A DNA stretch of 64,000 bases from JANQMX01 sp965247175 (lineage in GTDB: Bacteria; Pseudomonadota; Alphaproteobacteria; Kiloniellales; DSM-21159), in NCBI GenBank assembly GCA_965247175.1, contig OZ252006.1, forward strand, positions 2,976,001 through 3,040,000. The letters are read 5' to 3'. A program made the position numbers and the translations under genes. The notes under the pieces were generated by a model. The model saw only the letters and a program-made list of their open reading frames with translations. It made no database searches and had not been told where the DNA came from. This document shows, piece after piece, positions 33,558 through 42,658 of the stretch. Within the stretch, counting starts at the first letter, position 1. Every line of letters begins with the position of its first letter.

Positions 33558-35220
33558 CATCAGCGGCACGAACGGCAGCACATCGCCCGGATCGACCACA
33601 TACATCTCAACCTCCAATCTCGACAGCGAGGCGCTTATCGAGAGCGCGGTGCAGCAGCGTTTGGCGCCTGCCGACCGGCTGGAAGTCGAGATCGCCGAGG
33701 AAGAGAGCCGCGTTGCCGCTTACGAAGAGATGCAGGACCTGAGCAATGCGGTAGCAAGCTCCGTCGCCTCGCTGCGCAATCCGGATGATGGCGGCGACGA
33801 TGCCTTCGGCGAAAAGATCGCCTTCCTGTCCTCGAGCAGCGGCAGCGACCCGAACAACCTGCTGGGTGTGACCGTTGAAGACGACGCGCAGCTCGCCAGC
33901 TACGATCTCGAGATCGTGCAGATCGCCGAAGCGCACAAGATCGCCAGCGGCGAGCAGACAAGCAGAGATCAAGCGCTCGGCCTGACCGGCAGCTTCAGCC
34001 TCTCGGCGGAGGGCGCAACGGCCGCTACGATCGACGTTTCGGCGGACATGTCACTCGACGATGTTGCCGCCGCGATCAATGCGGAAAGCGAAGAGACAGG
34101 CGTCTCAGCCTCCGTCATCAAGGTCAGCGAGGGCGTCTTTCAACTGGTTCTGACGGCAGAGGACACGGCAAAGGCGATCTCGGTCACCGACAGCAGCGGC
34201 GGCGTGATGCAGGGCCTGGGTGTCGTTCAGGCGGACGGCACACCGGCGAACGAGCTACAGCCCCCGCAGTCCGCCATCGTCCGGCTCGACGGCGTCGAGA
34301 TCACCCGCGACAGCAACGAAATCGACGACATTCTCGACGGTGTCACCTTCTATCTCTATGGCGCGGAGCCAGGCACCACGCTTCAGATGGACGTGGAGAG
34401 CGATCTCTCCACCGCCATCGATGACATCAACAGCTTCGTGGAAAGCTACAACGCCTACCGCGAATTCGTGCTGCGCAACCAGGAGGTCGGCGCGGAAGGC
34501 GAGGTGTCAGATGACGCGATCCTGTTCGGCGACACGCTGCTGCGCAATCTGAGCGCCCAGGTTTCCTCCATCCTGGCGACCGGCAACGAGTCCGCGGGAA
34601 TCGCCTCGCTGGCCGACATCGGCATCACCTTCGACGAGAACAACTACCTCGTCATCGACAACGCGGCCTTGGAAGAAGCCATGGTGGCCGATCTGGCGGG
34701 GGTCCAGGCCCTGTTCCAGTTCCAGATGACCGCCAGCTCAAACGACATCGACGTGCTGCGCAACGGCAACGGCCCGGCACAGCAGAGCTTCACGCTGGAC
34801 GTCGAGGTGGACGCAGACGGCAACGCCGTTTCCGCATCGGTGGATGGCGACAGCAGTCTGTTCACCGTCGACGGAAACCGCCTGATCGGCGCCGACGGCA
34901 CCGAGTACGAAGGCCTTGTGCTGGTGTTCACCGGTACCCAGTCGACCTCCATCGATATCGAGATCTCTCGCGGGCTGGCCGAACGGCTCTACAACAGTTT
35001 CTCGGCCTACGGGAACGGCGACGACGGTCAGATCCCAGCCGCCATCGAAGCGGCCGCGGACGGCATCGAGGCGATGGAGCAGCAGGTCGCCGACATCGAG
35101 CGGCGGGCCGAGGACTACAGGCAGAGGCTGATCGAGTACTACGCCTACCTCGAAAACCAGATCGCCGAAGCGAACCGTCTGAAAGACCACCTGAACGTCC
35201 TGTTCGAAACCGACGACTAG
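33550..35220 (+). CDS. fliD: FliD, filament cap protein
   Basis: A 556-residue hook-associated protein 2: N-terminal FliD region (SDSEALIESAVQQRLAPADRLEVEIAEEES in outline), central beta-rich domains with SVTDSSGGVMQGLGV and FliD_C region (LRNLSAQVSSILATG, GIASLADIGITFDENNYLVID), ending in a coiled coil (RRAEDYRQRLIEYYAYLENQIAEANRLKDHLNVLF in outline). It caps the filament and folds incoming flagellin. ATG at 33550 has only a weak AGGGCG upstream. Confidence 0.9.
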   Translation: MSDISGTNGSTSPGSTTYISTSNLDSEALIESAVQQRLAPADRLEVEIAEEESRVAAYEEMQDLSNAVASSVASLRNPDDGGDDAFGEKIAFLSSSSGSDPNNLLGVTVEDDAQLASYDLEIVQIAEAHKIASGEQTSRDQALGLTGSFSLSAEGATAATIDVSADMSLDDVAAAINAESEETGVSASVIKVSEGVFQLVLTAEDTAKAISVTDSSGGVMQGLGVVQADGTPANELQPPQSAIVRLDGVEITRDSNEIDDILDGVTFYLYGAEPGTTLQMDVESDLSTAIDDINSFVESYNAYREFVLRNQEVGAEGEVSDDAILFGDTLLRNLSAQVSSILATGNESAGIASLADIGITFDENNYLVIDNAALEEAMVADLAGVQALFQFQMTASSNDIDVLRNGNGPAQQSFTLDVEVDADGNAVSASVDGDSSLFTVDGNRLIGADGTEYEGLVLVFTGTQSTSIDIEISRGLAERLYNSFSAYGNGDDGQIPAAIEAAADGIEAMEQQVADIERRAEDYRQRLIEYYAYLENQIAEANRLKDHLNVLFETDD

Positions 35221-35257
35221 TGCCACTGCCCAGAGATTGCCCGGAGAAGGATGCGAG

Positions 35258-35698
35258 ATGAATCCAGGTCATCAATCCGCTTTGCGCGCCTATCAGAGCT
35301 CTCGCGCACCGCTGACCGGTGTCGCGGCAGCGATCGAGCTCTACGATCAAGCGATCGGCGGCTTGACGGAGGCGCGCCGGCAATGGGCGGGGGCGGCCTT
35401 TGACGAAGCCTTCGAGGCCCTGCGCCGGACGGCCATGATCTTCGAGATGCTCTCCGCCAATCTCGACCACAGGAGGGGCCGGCAGGTCAGCGCGACCTTG
35501 CTGCGCTACTACAACGGCCTGTCCTTCCAGACCCTCGCGGTCCCCAGGCAGAAAGACCCCCTCGTCCGGATCGACTCGCTCATCGGCCAGGTCGAAGTCG
35601 TTCGGGATGCCTGGACCGAGGTCTTGGCCCAAACGTCGGGCGTGCAATCGAAAACCACCGGGACAGCCTATGACGCACATGGCGTTGACGTTGCGTGA
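35258..35698 (+). CDS. fliS: FliS-like flagellin export chaperone
   Basis: A 146-residue helical protein in the fliS position after fliD. LRAYQSSRAPLTGVAAAIELYDQAIGGLTEARR resembles the FliS opening (YQxxxxxxxxP...L..LYDG.I..L), and the later ALAVPRQKDPLVRIDSLIGQVEVVRDAW helix fits. Start ATG 35258 with GGAGAAGGA upstream. Family identity is moderate; the product would hold flagellin unfolded for export. Confidence 0.7.
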   Translation: MNPGHQSALRAYQSSRAPLTGVAAAIELYDQAIGGLTEARRQWAGAAFDEAFEALRRTAMIFEMLSANLDHRRGRQVSATLLRYYNGLSFQTLAVPRQKDPLVRIDSLIGQVEVVRDAWTEVLAQTSGVQSKTTGTAYDAHGVDVA

Positions 35699-36341
35699 TT
35701 TCGGCGCTCGCCGCGACAGCGAGACGCGGCGAGAGATCGAGAGCCGAGCGGTCAGTATGGTGTCGTCCGAGTTGGCTTCCTTGCCGGACGAGACGCTGAT
35801 GGAGCGCGTCAAAGCGGACGACGAGACGGCCTACCGGCTGCTCGTGGAGCGCCACGTGCAGCGGATGCACCGGCTCGCGCTGCGCATTCTGGGAGACCAT
35901 GCGCGGGCGGAGGATTCCGTGCAGGAAGCCTTTCTCCGCGTTTGGGTGAAGCGGGCGGACTGGCGCAACGAAGGCGCGCGTTTCTCGACCTGGCTGCACC
36001 GGGTGGTCTTCAACTGCTGCCTCGACGTCAAGCGCCGCCGCCGTGAGGAAGAGCTCAAGGACGAGGCGGAGCCGGCGGACGAGAGCGACGATGCCGTCGC
36101 AACAATTCATCACGAACAAATCGTCGCCCGCTTGCGCTCAGCGATGTCAAAACTCCCAGAACAACAGTATTTGGCCTTAATTATGTACTATCATGAGGGT
36201 TATACGGCCCGCGAATTGGCGGAATTGCTGGACACGACGACCAACGCCGTGGAATCTCTATTGAAACGTGGCCGAAAGAACTTGCGGGGGATTCTGAACA
36301 GAATGAAAGTCGATGCCCGACAGGTCTTCGATGACTCTTGA
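35670..36341 (+). CDS. ECF-type RNA polymerase sigma factor
   Basis: About 223 residues. Sigma2 region (LLVERHVQRMHRLALRILGDHARAEDSVQEAFLRVWVK in outline) and sigma4 region (LPEQQYLALIMYYHEGYTARELAELLDTTTNAVESLLKRGRKNL in outline) are intact; no sigma3. ATG 35670 overlaps fliS by 29 nt; ATG 35679 and 35757 are alternatives. The next two genes encode a membrane anti-sigma candidate and a Metal_resist-type sensor, the same trio as CnrH-CnrY-CnrX. The sigma factor should be released when the sensor detects a periplasmic signal. Confidence 0.85.
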   Translation: MTHMALTLRDFGARRDSETRREIESRAVSMVSSELASLPDETLMERVKADDETAYRLLVERHVQRMHRLALRILGDHARAEDSVQEAFLRVWVKRADWRNEGARFSTWLHRVVFNCCLDVKRRRREEELKDEAEPADESDDAVATIHHEQIVARLRSAMSKLPEQQYLALIMYYHEGYTARELAELLDTTTNAVESLLKRGRKNLRGILNRMKVDARQVFDDS

Positions 36342-36777
36342 GCGCTTCCAAGAGGCGCTCGATACCTATGGTGGGGATTTGAGCCGCTGGCCGGAGGGGC
36401 TGGCACGCGACGCCGAGACGTTGTTGTCGCAAGAGCCGGAAGCGCGCGCGCTGTTGCGGCAAGCCGAACTGCTGGATGCCGCCCTCGAGCCGGACGAGAT
36501 GCCAAGGGTCGATCCCGGCTTGACCGACCGCATCATGCGCCGGGTCGCCGAGCATGAAGCCGCTTTGGCTAAGGATGCGGCGGCCGAAGCAGCGCCGGAG
36601 GACGGCCGCCCTTGGTTCCTGCGGCTGGTCTGGCCTGTGCCGAGGGAGTTCGTCGCGATGTGCGGCGGGACAGCCGCCGGTGTTCTTGTGGCACTGGCCG
36701 TGATGAGATATCTGCCGCTCAGTGCCAACGAAGTCGATATCTTCAATCTGGCTTCGTCGTCGAACTTGCTCGGTTAG
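36331..36777 (+). CDS. Putative membrane anti-sigma factor
   Basis: About 148 residues. The N-terminus (MTLERFQEALDTYGGDLSRWPEGL) is acidic and cytoplasmic-like; one membrane segment lies at about residues 110-130 (VAMCGGTAAGVLVALAVMRYL), leaving a short periplasmic tail. This topology and the overlap with the sigma gene (11 nt) fit an anti-sigma factor. No zinc-binding ZAS motif is seen. ATG 36331 preferred, ATG 36313 possible. Confidence 0.65.
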   Translation: MTLERFQEALDTYGGDLSRWPEGLARDAETLLSQEPEARALLRQAELLDAALEPDEMPRVDPGLTDRIMRRVAEHEAALAKDAAAEAAPEDGRPWFLRLVWPVPREFVAMCGGTAAGVLVALAVMRYLPLSANEVDIFNLASSSNLLG

Positions 36778-36780
36778 GTC

Positions 36781-37221
36781 ATGATCTGGAAGAACATGCT
36801 CGCGCAGCGCTGGCTCCGCCTCGCCTTCCTCTGCTCTCTGGCCTGCAACTTCTTTCTCATCGCCCTGGGCGTGTCTCTCTACCTGGAGCGCCCGACCGCC
36901 TTTCCGCCTCCGCCGGAGGCTTTCATGGAGCGCATGGCGGGCAAGTTGTCATCCGAGGGAGAGGCTGTCTTTCGCAGGATCTTCGAGAAGCATCGGGCGG
37001 AGATTGCCGCACGGCGCGATGCTGTGGCGAACGCCCATGCCGAAGTTCGCCGGCTGGCCAGCGCCGATCCGCTGGACCTCGATGCGATGCAGCGTCAGCG
37101 TGAACAGACGCCGATGCTGATCTCGGACTTCATGCAGAGCATCGACAGCTTCATGATGGAAGTCCTGCCGCAACTCTCCGCCGAAGACCGACGCCGTCTG
37201 GCAGACGCCACGCCGAAGTGA
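36781..37221 (+). CDS. Periplasmic metal-sensor-like protein (CnrX/ZraP/Spy fold)
   Basis: A 146-residue protein with an N-terminal membrane anchor (LRLAFLCSLACNFFLIALGVSLYL) and a helical periplasmic domain with FPPPPEAFMERMAGKLS and LSAEDRRRLADA, as in Metal_resist/CnrX-type proteins. It starts 3 nt after the anti-sigma gene. It probably signals through the anti-sigma factor to the ECF sigma. His/Met metal ligands of CnrX are not clearly conserved, so the stimulus could be other than metals. Confidence 0.65.
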   Translation: MIWKNMLAQRWLRLAFLCSLACNFFLIALGVSLYLERPTAFPPPPEAFMERMAGKLSSEGEAVFRRIFEKHRAEIAARRDAVANAHAEVRRLASADPLDLDAMQRQREQTPMLISDFMQSIDSFMMEVLPQLSAEDRRRLADATPK

Positions 37222-37376
37222 CGACCAAGCTCAGCGTTCGCAGAGGCACGGACTGAGCCAAGATTGCTGCACCGATGGTTGCAAGCGGTGACTTGCGCAA
37301 CCAATCTGATTACCTTGCCGCCCACGCACAGCGAACATAACTCAGCCAACGATCTCAGAGAGACTCGCACCGCTAC

Positions 37377-38090
37377 ATGCGCAAACCGGGGAAGATTCTT
37401 TGGCGCGAAATTGAAGAGGTCTTGAGCGAGGACATCGCCAATGGCGTCTACAAGGCTGGCGACCGCTTGCCTAAGGAAGCCGAGCTGGCTCTTCGCTTTG
37501 GCGTCAATCGGCATACCATTCGCCAAGCGCTTGCCGCGCTGAGAGATCGCGGCGCGATCACCATCGAGCAGGGGCGAGGCATGTTCGTCAAAGTCCCCAA
37601 GCTTGCCTACCCAGTCAGCGAGCGCACCCGCTTCACCGAAAACATCGCGAAGCTGGACCTCAAGGTGCGAGGCAAGCTGCTACGCCAATGGGAGGAACAG
37701 GCAAGTCCGCAGATCGCAGAGGATTTGGCCATTGCCCCCGGCACGCCCTGCGTGGTGTTCGACGATCTGCGCGACATCGACGGCGAGGTCGTCACCTTGA
37801 CCACACGCTATTTCCCCGCTGAGCGCTTTGCCGGCATCGCTGACGCCTTCGATCGCTTAGGCTCCGTTACGGCGGCGCTCAAGGACCTGGGTATAGACGA
37901 CTACACACGGCGCTGGACGCGGGTTCACGCCCGTGGCGCGACCTTGGAGGAAGCGGCCGCGCTAAGAGTACCAAGCGACTTCGCAATCCTGGTGGTGGAC
38001 ACAGTCAATGTGGACAGCGACGGCGTTCCCATCGAACGCGGCAGCAACCGGTCGCCCGGCGGTCGGTTCGAGTTGGTCTTCGAAACATAA
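37377..38090 (+). CDS. phnF: PhnF-like GntR/HutC-family regulator
   Basis: A 237-residue protein with an N-terminal GntR winged helix (LPKEAELALRFGVNRHTIRQALAALRDRGAI in outline) and a C-terminal UTRA domain (TRFTENIAKLDLKVRGKLLRQWEE, FAILVVDTVNVDSDGVPIERG). PhnF proteins repress phosphonate or phosphate-ester uptake operons. It directly precedes a Ugp-type ABC importer with a phosphodiesterase. A palindrome at 38103-38119 just after its stop is a candidate operator. Confidence 0.8.
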   Translation: MRKPGKILWREIEEVLSEDIANGVYKAGDRLPKEAELALRFGVNRHTIRQALAALRDRGAITIEQGRGMFVKVPKLAYPVSERTRFTENIAKLDLKVRGKLLRQWEEQASPQIAEDLAIAPGTPCVVFDDLRDIDGEVVTLTTRYFPAERFAGIADAFDRLGSVTAALKDLGIDDYTRRWTRVHARGATLEEAAALRVPSDFAILVVDTVNVDSDGVPIERGSNRSPGGRFELVFET

Positions 38091-38102
38091 AAAAGAAGAT
38101 CT

Positions 38103-38119
38103 ATTGATCTAGATGCAAT
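38103..38119. promoter_or_regulatory. CTAG-centred palindrome, candidate PhnF operator
   Basis: ATTG-ATCTAGAT-G-CAAT, with an 8-bp perfect core and outer ATTG/CAAT arms offset by one base. UTRA-type GntR regulators of the PhnF group use sites centred on CTAG. It sits between phnF and the transporter operon, about 135 bp upstream of the binding-protein gene. Confidence 0.5.
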
Positions 38120-38252
38120 CAGCTTGTCATGAAAGCTGCCTAGCTTGACCGCGCGGTAGGGCGGAGCGCGGCCCCCTTCTCTCTTTGAGCGGAAGGGCCA
38201 ACAGCAGAGCACTCCCCGCCGGCCGCGCAGGCTTGGCCAGACGGAGGCATCC

Positions 38253-39560
38253 ATGGACATTTCCATCACTCAACGTACAGCGGCGGCTGCGCTGACGGCG
38301 CTCAGCCTGAGCGCGGCAGTCGCGCTGCCGGCAACCGCCAAGGCAGAACCTGTTGAGCTTATCGTTCAGTACTCCCAGCCGCAGATCTTCGATGGCGTTT
38401 TCGAAGCCTTGAAGCAGGAGTTCGAGGCGCAGAATCCGGACGTCACCGTGACGTTCCGCGGTGCCCAGAAGAACTACGGCGACAACGTTCAAGCGCTTCT
38501 GCGCGATGCCGTCGTCGGCGACATGCCGCACGTCAATTACCTCGGACTATCCTTTGTGCCCACCGTGGCCGACCGCAACCTGGCGGTCGATCTGGCGCCC
38601 CTGATGGAGCGGGACGGCGAAACCTTCGAAGAGAACGGCTGGTCCGACTCCTTGCAGAGCGTGGGCCGCTTCGAGGGCCGCCAGCTTGCACTGCCTTTCG
38701 CGATTTCCATGTCGCTGACCTACTACAACGCCGATCTGGTGCGTCAGGTCGGCGGCGACCCCGACAACATGCCGACCGACTGGGACGGCATCATTGAGCT
38801 CGCCGGCAAGATCGACGCTCTGGGGCCGGACTATGCAGGGATGTACCTGCCCTACGCGGCGAGCTGGTATGGCGCCTGGTACTTCCAGGGCGCTTTGTTC
38901 AGCAACGGCGGCGAGATGATGTAACCGGGTGCAGGCAAGGTCGCCTTGATCGACGATCCGGCCTGGCAAACGGCGATGGGTCTCTACGACCGGATGAGCG
39001 AGGAGGGCGGCATGATGGCCGTCGGCGATCAGGCGCAACGGCAGCAGTTCATCGCCGGCCGGATGGGCTTCGTCATCGACTCCATCTCGCGACTGTTCAA
39101 CTTCGAGCAATCCATCGGCGATCGCTTCGAGCTACGCACCAGCAACCATCCCATGGGTGTCGCAAGCGGCCGTCTTCCCACCGGCGGCAACGTGGCGATG
39201 ATCACGACGGCGGCCGAAGAGGACCCGGCGGTGCTCGATGCGGCCTGGCGCTGGGTGAAGTTTTCGACGGGCCCTGTTGGCACGACGGAGGTCATCAAGC
39301 TGGTCGGCTATACACCGGTCAACACGCTGGCCCTGGAGGATCCGAAGCTGCTGAAGGGCTACTTCGATACGCGCCCCAACCACAAGACCGCGGTCGAGCA
39401 GATCTCCTTGGTGCGGGGGTGGTTTCAGTTCCCCGGCGAGAACAGCTTGAAGATCGACACCGTGATCGGCGAGCACCTCGAAAGCGTCGTCGATAACTCG
39501 CTGACACCCGAGGAAGCCCTGGTCTCCTTGGAAGAAGAGATCAATCGCCTGCTTCCCTGA
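38253..39560 (+). pseudogene. Ugp-type ABC solute-binding protein gene interrupted by an in-frame TAA
   Basis: Two open halves, 38253-38924 and 38925-39560, lie in the same frame and together give a normal-length (about 435 codons) extracellular binding protein: signal peptide (ALTALSLSAAVALPATAKA), YNADLVRQVGGDPDNMPTDW, and the C-terminal TTEVIKLVGYTPVN block. TAA at 38922-38924 is codon 224, following GGEMM and preceding PGAGKVALIDDPAW. A single base change would restore the frame. The truncated product would lack its C-terminal lobe; the substrate may be a phosphate ester or diester. It may be a true pseudogene, a sequencing error, or a readthrough site. Confidence 0.85.
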
Positions 39561-39584
39561 CCGGCAACAGGCTACTTTGAGACG

Positions 39585-39611
39585 GGTCCGGCCGCTTCGC
39601 GCGGCTGGACC
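39585..39611 (+). terminator. Hairpin between binding-protein gene and ABC ATPase
   Basis: Arms GGTCCGGCCGC and GCGGCTGGACC pair over 11 bp with one G-U, loop TTCGC, in the 68-nt spacer before the ATPase gene. TCTTTG follows. Probably a partial terminator or mRNA 3-prime stabiliser. Confidence 0.6.
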
Positions 39612-39628
39612 TCTTTGCGGGTTGGGTC

Positions 39629-40864
39629 ATGGCGCACATCGAGATCCTCAACCTCGAAAAGTCCTTCGGTGATACGCGGGTCCTGCGCGGTATCGCACTG
39701 TCGATCGCGCCTGGCGAGTTCGTCGCGATCCTCGGGCCGTCCGGCTGTGGAAAGTCGACCCTTCTGCGCATCGTCGCCGGCTTGGAAACCCACGACGACG
39801 GGCATGTCCTGATGGACGGGCAGGTCGTCGACGCCATGGCCCCCAAGCAACGGGACGTGGCCGTCGTCTTCCAGTCTTACGCACTCTATCCCCACATGAC
39901 GGTGGCGCAGAACCTGTCTCTGCCCCTGGTCATGCGAGACCTGACCCGCATCGAGCGCCTGCCTTTCGTCCGCCACCTCAGCGGCCGGGTCAAACAGGTT
40001 CGCAGAGCGATACGGGAGTCGGTGGAGCGAGCGGCGGCCCAAGTGGAGATCGCGTCTCTGCTCGACCGCAAGCCGCGGCAGCTCTCCGGCGGCCAACGCC
40101 AAAGGGTGGCGCTGGCCCGGGCGCTCATCCGCCAGCCCAAGCTCTTCCTGCTCGACGAGCCGCTGTCCAATCTCGACGCGACGCTGCGCGCCAGTACGCG
40201 AGCAGAGATCGTCCAACTGCAAAGAAAGCTCGGTACAACGGCGATCTACGTGACTCACGATCAAACGGAAGCCATGACCATGGCCGACCGCATCGCCATC
40301 ATGATCGAAGGGCAGATCGTCCAGATCGGCACGGCGCGGGAGATCTATCATCGGCCAAGCGATGTGCGCGCCGCGCTGTTCATCGGCTCGCCGAAGATGA
40401 ACCTGTTCGAGGGCATGGTAGAGCAAGGCTGCGTCCGGCTGACGGCGACGGGCGGCATTGTTGCGCGCACCGCCGCCGCGCACGACGGACCGGTCCAAAT
40501 CGGCATACGCCCCGAGCACATCGCACTTGCGGCCGGCGGCAATGAGGGTGTTGTCGGGGCTACCGTGGACGCGCTTCCGGTGGTCGTGACCCATCAGGAG
40601 TTTCTGGGCTCCGAAGCGCTGACCCACGTCTCGCTCACCGGGGCCCAAGCCGGCGCCGAGGCGGTGGTCCGCGTGGACAGCGATCGACTGGACGTCGGGC
40701 AGCAAGCCGCCGTCTGCTTTCACCCAGACAAGCTGCATGTCTTCGGCGACGACGGGAAGCGGCTTGCGCTTGTGCCCTCTCAGGAGCCATCGGAGCCGGG
40801 CGACGCCATACCCCTCAACCTTCAGGCCAACGATGACAGCGCTACACAGCTCGCCGGCGTCTGA
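39629..40864 (+). CDS. ABC transporter ATPase, UgpC/MalK type
   Basis: A 411-residue carbohydrate-type ABC ATPase: Walker A GPSGCGKST, Q-loop FQSYALYPHMTV, signature LSGGQRQRVALARAL, Walker B LFLLDEPLSN, H-loop YVTHDQTEAM, then an OB-fold regulatory domain (IGIRPEHIALA). It energises the Ugp-like importer. An insert with VMRDLTRIERLPFVRHLSGRVKQVR extends the helical domain relative to shorter homologues. Confidence 0.92.
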   Translation: MAHIEILNLEKSFGDTRVLRGIALSIAPGEFVAILGPSGCGKSTLLRIVAGLETHDDGHVLMDGQVVDAMAPKQRDVAVVFQSYALYPHMTVAQNLSLPLVMRDLTRIERLPFVRHLSGRVKQVRRAIRESVERAAAQVEIASLLDRKPRQLSGGQRQRVALARALIRQPKLFLLDEPLSNLDATLRASTRAEIVQLQRKLGTTAIYVTHDQTEAMTMADRIAIMIEGQIVQIGTAREIYHRPSDVRAALFIGSPKMNLFEGMVEQGCVRLTATGGIVARTAAAHDGPVQIGIRPEHIALAAGGNEGVVGATVDALPVVVTHQEFLGSEALTHVSLTGAQAGAEAVVRVDSDRLDVGQQAAVCFHPDKLHVFGDDGKRLALVPSQEPSEPGDAIPLNLQANDDSATQLAGV

Positions 40865-40865
40865 C

Positions 40866-41789
40866 ATGGAGTTACGCCCCCGCGCCTTTGCGGCAGGCAG
40901 GCCCAAGGCGCCCCCGCACCTGTCGAATGCGCTGATCGGCTGCGGTTTCGTCGTCCCGTTCGTCATCGCCTTCAGCATCTTCGTCCTCGCGCCGACGGCG
41001 ATCGTCGTCGTGATGTCGTTCACCGACTGGAAGCTCGGGGAAGCGACCGTGTCCTTCGCCGGCCTCGCCAACTACGAGCAACTGGTGAGCGACCGCGTGC
41101 CGCGCATCTCGGCGACCAACACGATCCTCTACGCTCTGATGGTGACACCGATCTCGGTCATGCTCGGGCTTTGGCTCGCCGTATTGGTCGAAAGCTCCCG
41201 CCTGGGCCGCGCCTTCTTCCGCTCGGCCTGTTTCTTGCCCGTGGTCTCGACCACCGTCGCCATGGCGATCGTCTGGGAGTTCCTGCTTCACCCGACCCTG
41301 GGCCCGGTCAACTCTGCGCTCTTGCTGGCAGGCCTGCCGGCGCAGCGCTTCTTGAGCGACGCGACGCTGGTTCTGCCCACGCTTGCCGGCATCGCGATCT
41401 GGGAAAACGCCGGCTACACCATGGTGCTGTTCATGGCCGGCTTGAAGTCGATCTCCTCCGAGCTCTACGACGCAGCCGCGGTGGACGGCGCCGACCGGCC
41501 GTGGGAGCGTTTCTGGACCGTCACCCTTCCCCTGCTCGGGCCGACGCTGGTGTTCGTGGTGATCATCATGCTCCTGCGATCGTTCCGGGTGTTCGAAACG
41601 GTCGCAGCCCTGACCGGCGGCGGCCCACGGCGCGCCTCGGAAGTCCTGCTTTTCACCATCTATCAGGAAGGCTTCCTGTTCTTCCAGGTCGGCTACGCCT
41701 CGGCGATCACGGTCGTCTTCGTCCTCTTTCTGCTGGTGCTGACGCTGGTCAGCTACCGCCTGATGGACCGCTCGGTGCACTATCAATGA
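40866..41789 (+). CDS. ABC transporter permease, UgpA type
   Basis: A 307-residue MalF-family permease with six membrane segments and the EAA loop (ELYDAAAVDGADRPWERFWTVTLPLLGPTL in outline). The start ATG 40866 lies one base after the ATPase stop; the longer open frame to 40737 overlaps the ATPase and is discounted. Overlaps the next permease by 4 nt (ATGA). Confidence 0.92.
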   Translation: MELRPRAFAAGRPKAPPHLSNALIGCGFVVPFVIAFSIFVLAPTAIVVVMSFTDWKLGEATVSFAGLANYEQLVSDRVPRISATNTILYALMVTPISVMLGLWLAVLVESSRLGRAFFRSACFLPVVSTTVAMAIVWEFLLHPTLGPVNSALLLAGLPAQRFLSDATLVLPTLAGIAIWENAGYTMVLFMAGLKSISSELYDAAAVDGADRPWERFWTVTLPLLGPTLVFVVIIMLLRSFRVFETVAALTGGGPRRASEVLLFTIYQEGFLFFQVGYASAITVVFVLFLLVLTLVSYRLMDRSVHYQ

Positions 41790-42658
41790 CCCAGGCAATC
41801 AACAACACCGCGACCAAGGCACAGGCGAAGCGCGGACTGAAGCGCTTTGCTGTCGGCCGCTTGATCGTCCTGTCGCTGGCGGCCGGCATTCTGCTGCTGC
41901 CCTACATCTACATGCTCGGCTTTTCGCTGAAGCCCGCCGACGAGATCTTCGCCGGCGGCTTGAACCCGATCCCCGAGAAGTTCGCCGGACTGTCGAACTA
42001 TATCGGCGCGCTCGATCAGGAGCCGCTGCTGCGCTACCTGCTCAACGGCGTGATCGTCTGTGCAGGCATCCTGTTCTTCCAGCTCATCTTCGCGGTGCCC
42101 TGCGCCTACGCATTGGCGAAGTTCCGCTTTCCGGGCCGTGGGGCGATGCTCGGCCTCGTGCTGTTCGGCCTCTTGATTCCCATCCAGGCCACCTCGCTAC
42201 CCATCTTCATCGGCCTGGCTCAAACGGGCCTGACGGACAGCTATACGGCGCTCATCGTCCCCTTCATCTCCTCCGTCTTCGCCGTATTCCTGTTCTATCA
42301 GTTCTTCCGCACCATTCCGGACGAGCTTCTGGATGCCGCAAGGATCGACGGCTGCAGCGAGGTGAGCATCATGGTCCGCATTGTGCTGCCACTCACCATT
42401 CCGGCGGCGACCGCCTTCGGCATCTTCTCCGTGGTCTCCCACTGGAACGATCTGTTCTGGCCGCTGATCGTGCTGCGCTCGCCGGAGCTGAGCACGCCGC
42501 CGCTCGGCATCCTTGCTTTCCGTTCCGAAGAAGCCGGCGACAGCTACGGCGAGCTGATGGCCGGCACGGTGATCATCACAGCACCCCTGGTCGTCGCCTT
42601 TCTTGCGGCACAGCGGCGCTTCATCGAGGGGATCAGCCTCGGCGCCCTGAAGGGATGA
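41786..42658 (+). CDS. ABC transporter permease, UgpE type
   Basis: A 290-residue MalG-family permease with six membrane segments and the EAA loop (ELLDAARIDGCSEVSIMVRIVLPLTIPAATAF in outline). The start is the ATGA overlap with the preceding permease stop. Forms the heterodimeric channel with the UgpA-like protein; its own stop overlaps the phosphodiesterase start region. Confidence 0.92.
   Translation: MTQAINNTATKAQAKRGLKRFAVGRLIVLSLAAGILLLPYIYMLGFSLKPADEIFAGGLNPIPEKFAGLSNYIGALDQEPLLRYLLNGVIVCAGILFFQLIFAVPCAYALAKFRFPGRGAMLGLVLFGLLIPIQATSLPIFIGLAQTGLTDSYTALIVPFISSVFAVFLFYQFFRTIPDELLDAARIDGCSEVSIMVRIVLPLTIPAATAFGIFSVVSHWNDLFWPLIVLRSPELSTPPLGILAFRSEEAGDSYGELMAGTVIITAPLVVAFLAAQRRFIEGISLGALKG

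Noticed and set aside
38120..38145. Pho-box-like TTGTCAT repeat upstream of the binding-protein pseudogene
   Set aside because: Only the first heptamer matches well; the second is too degenerate and the spacing is off.
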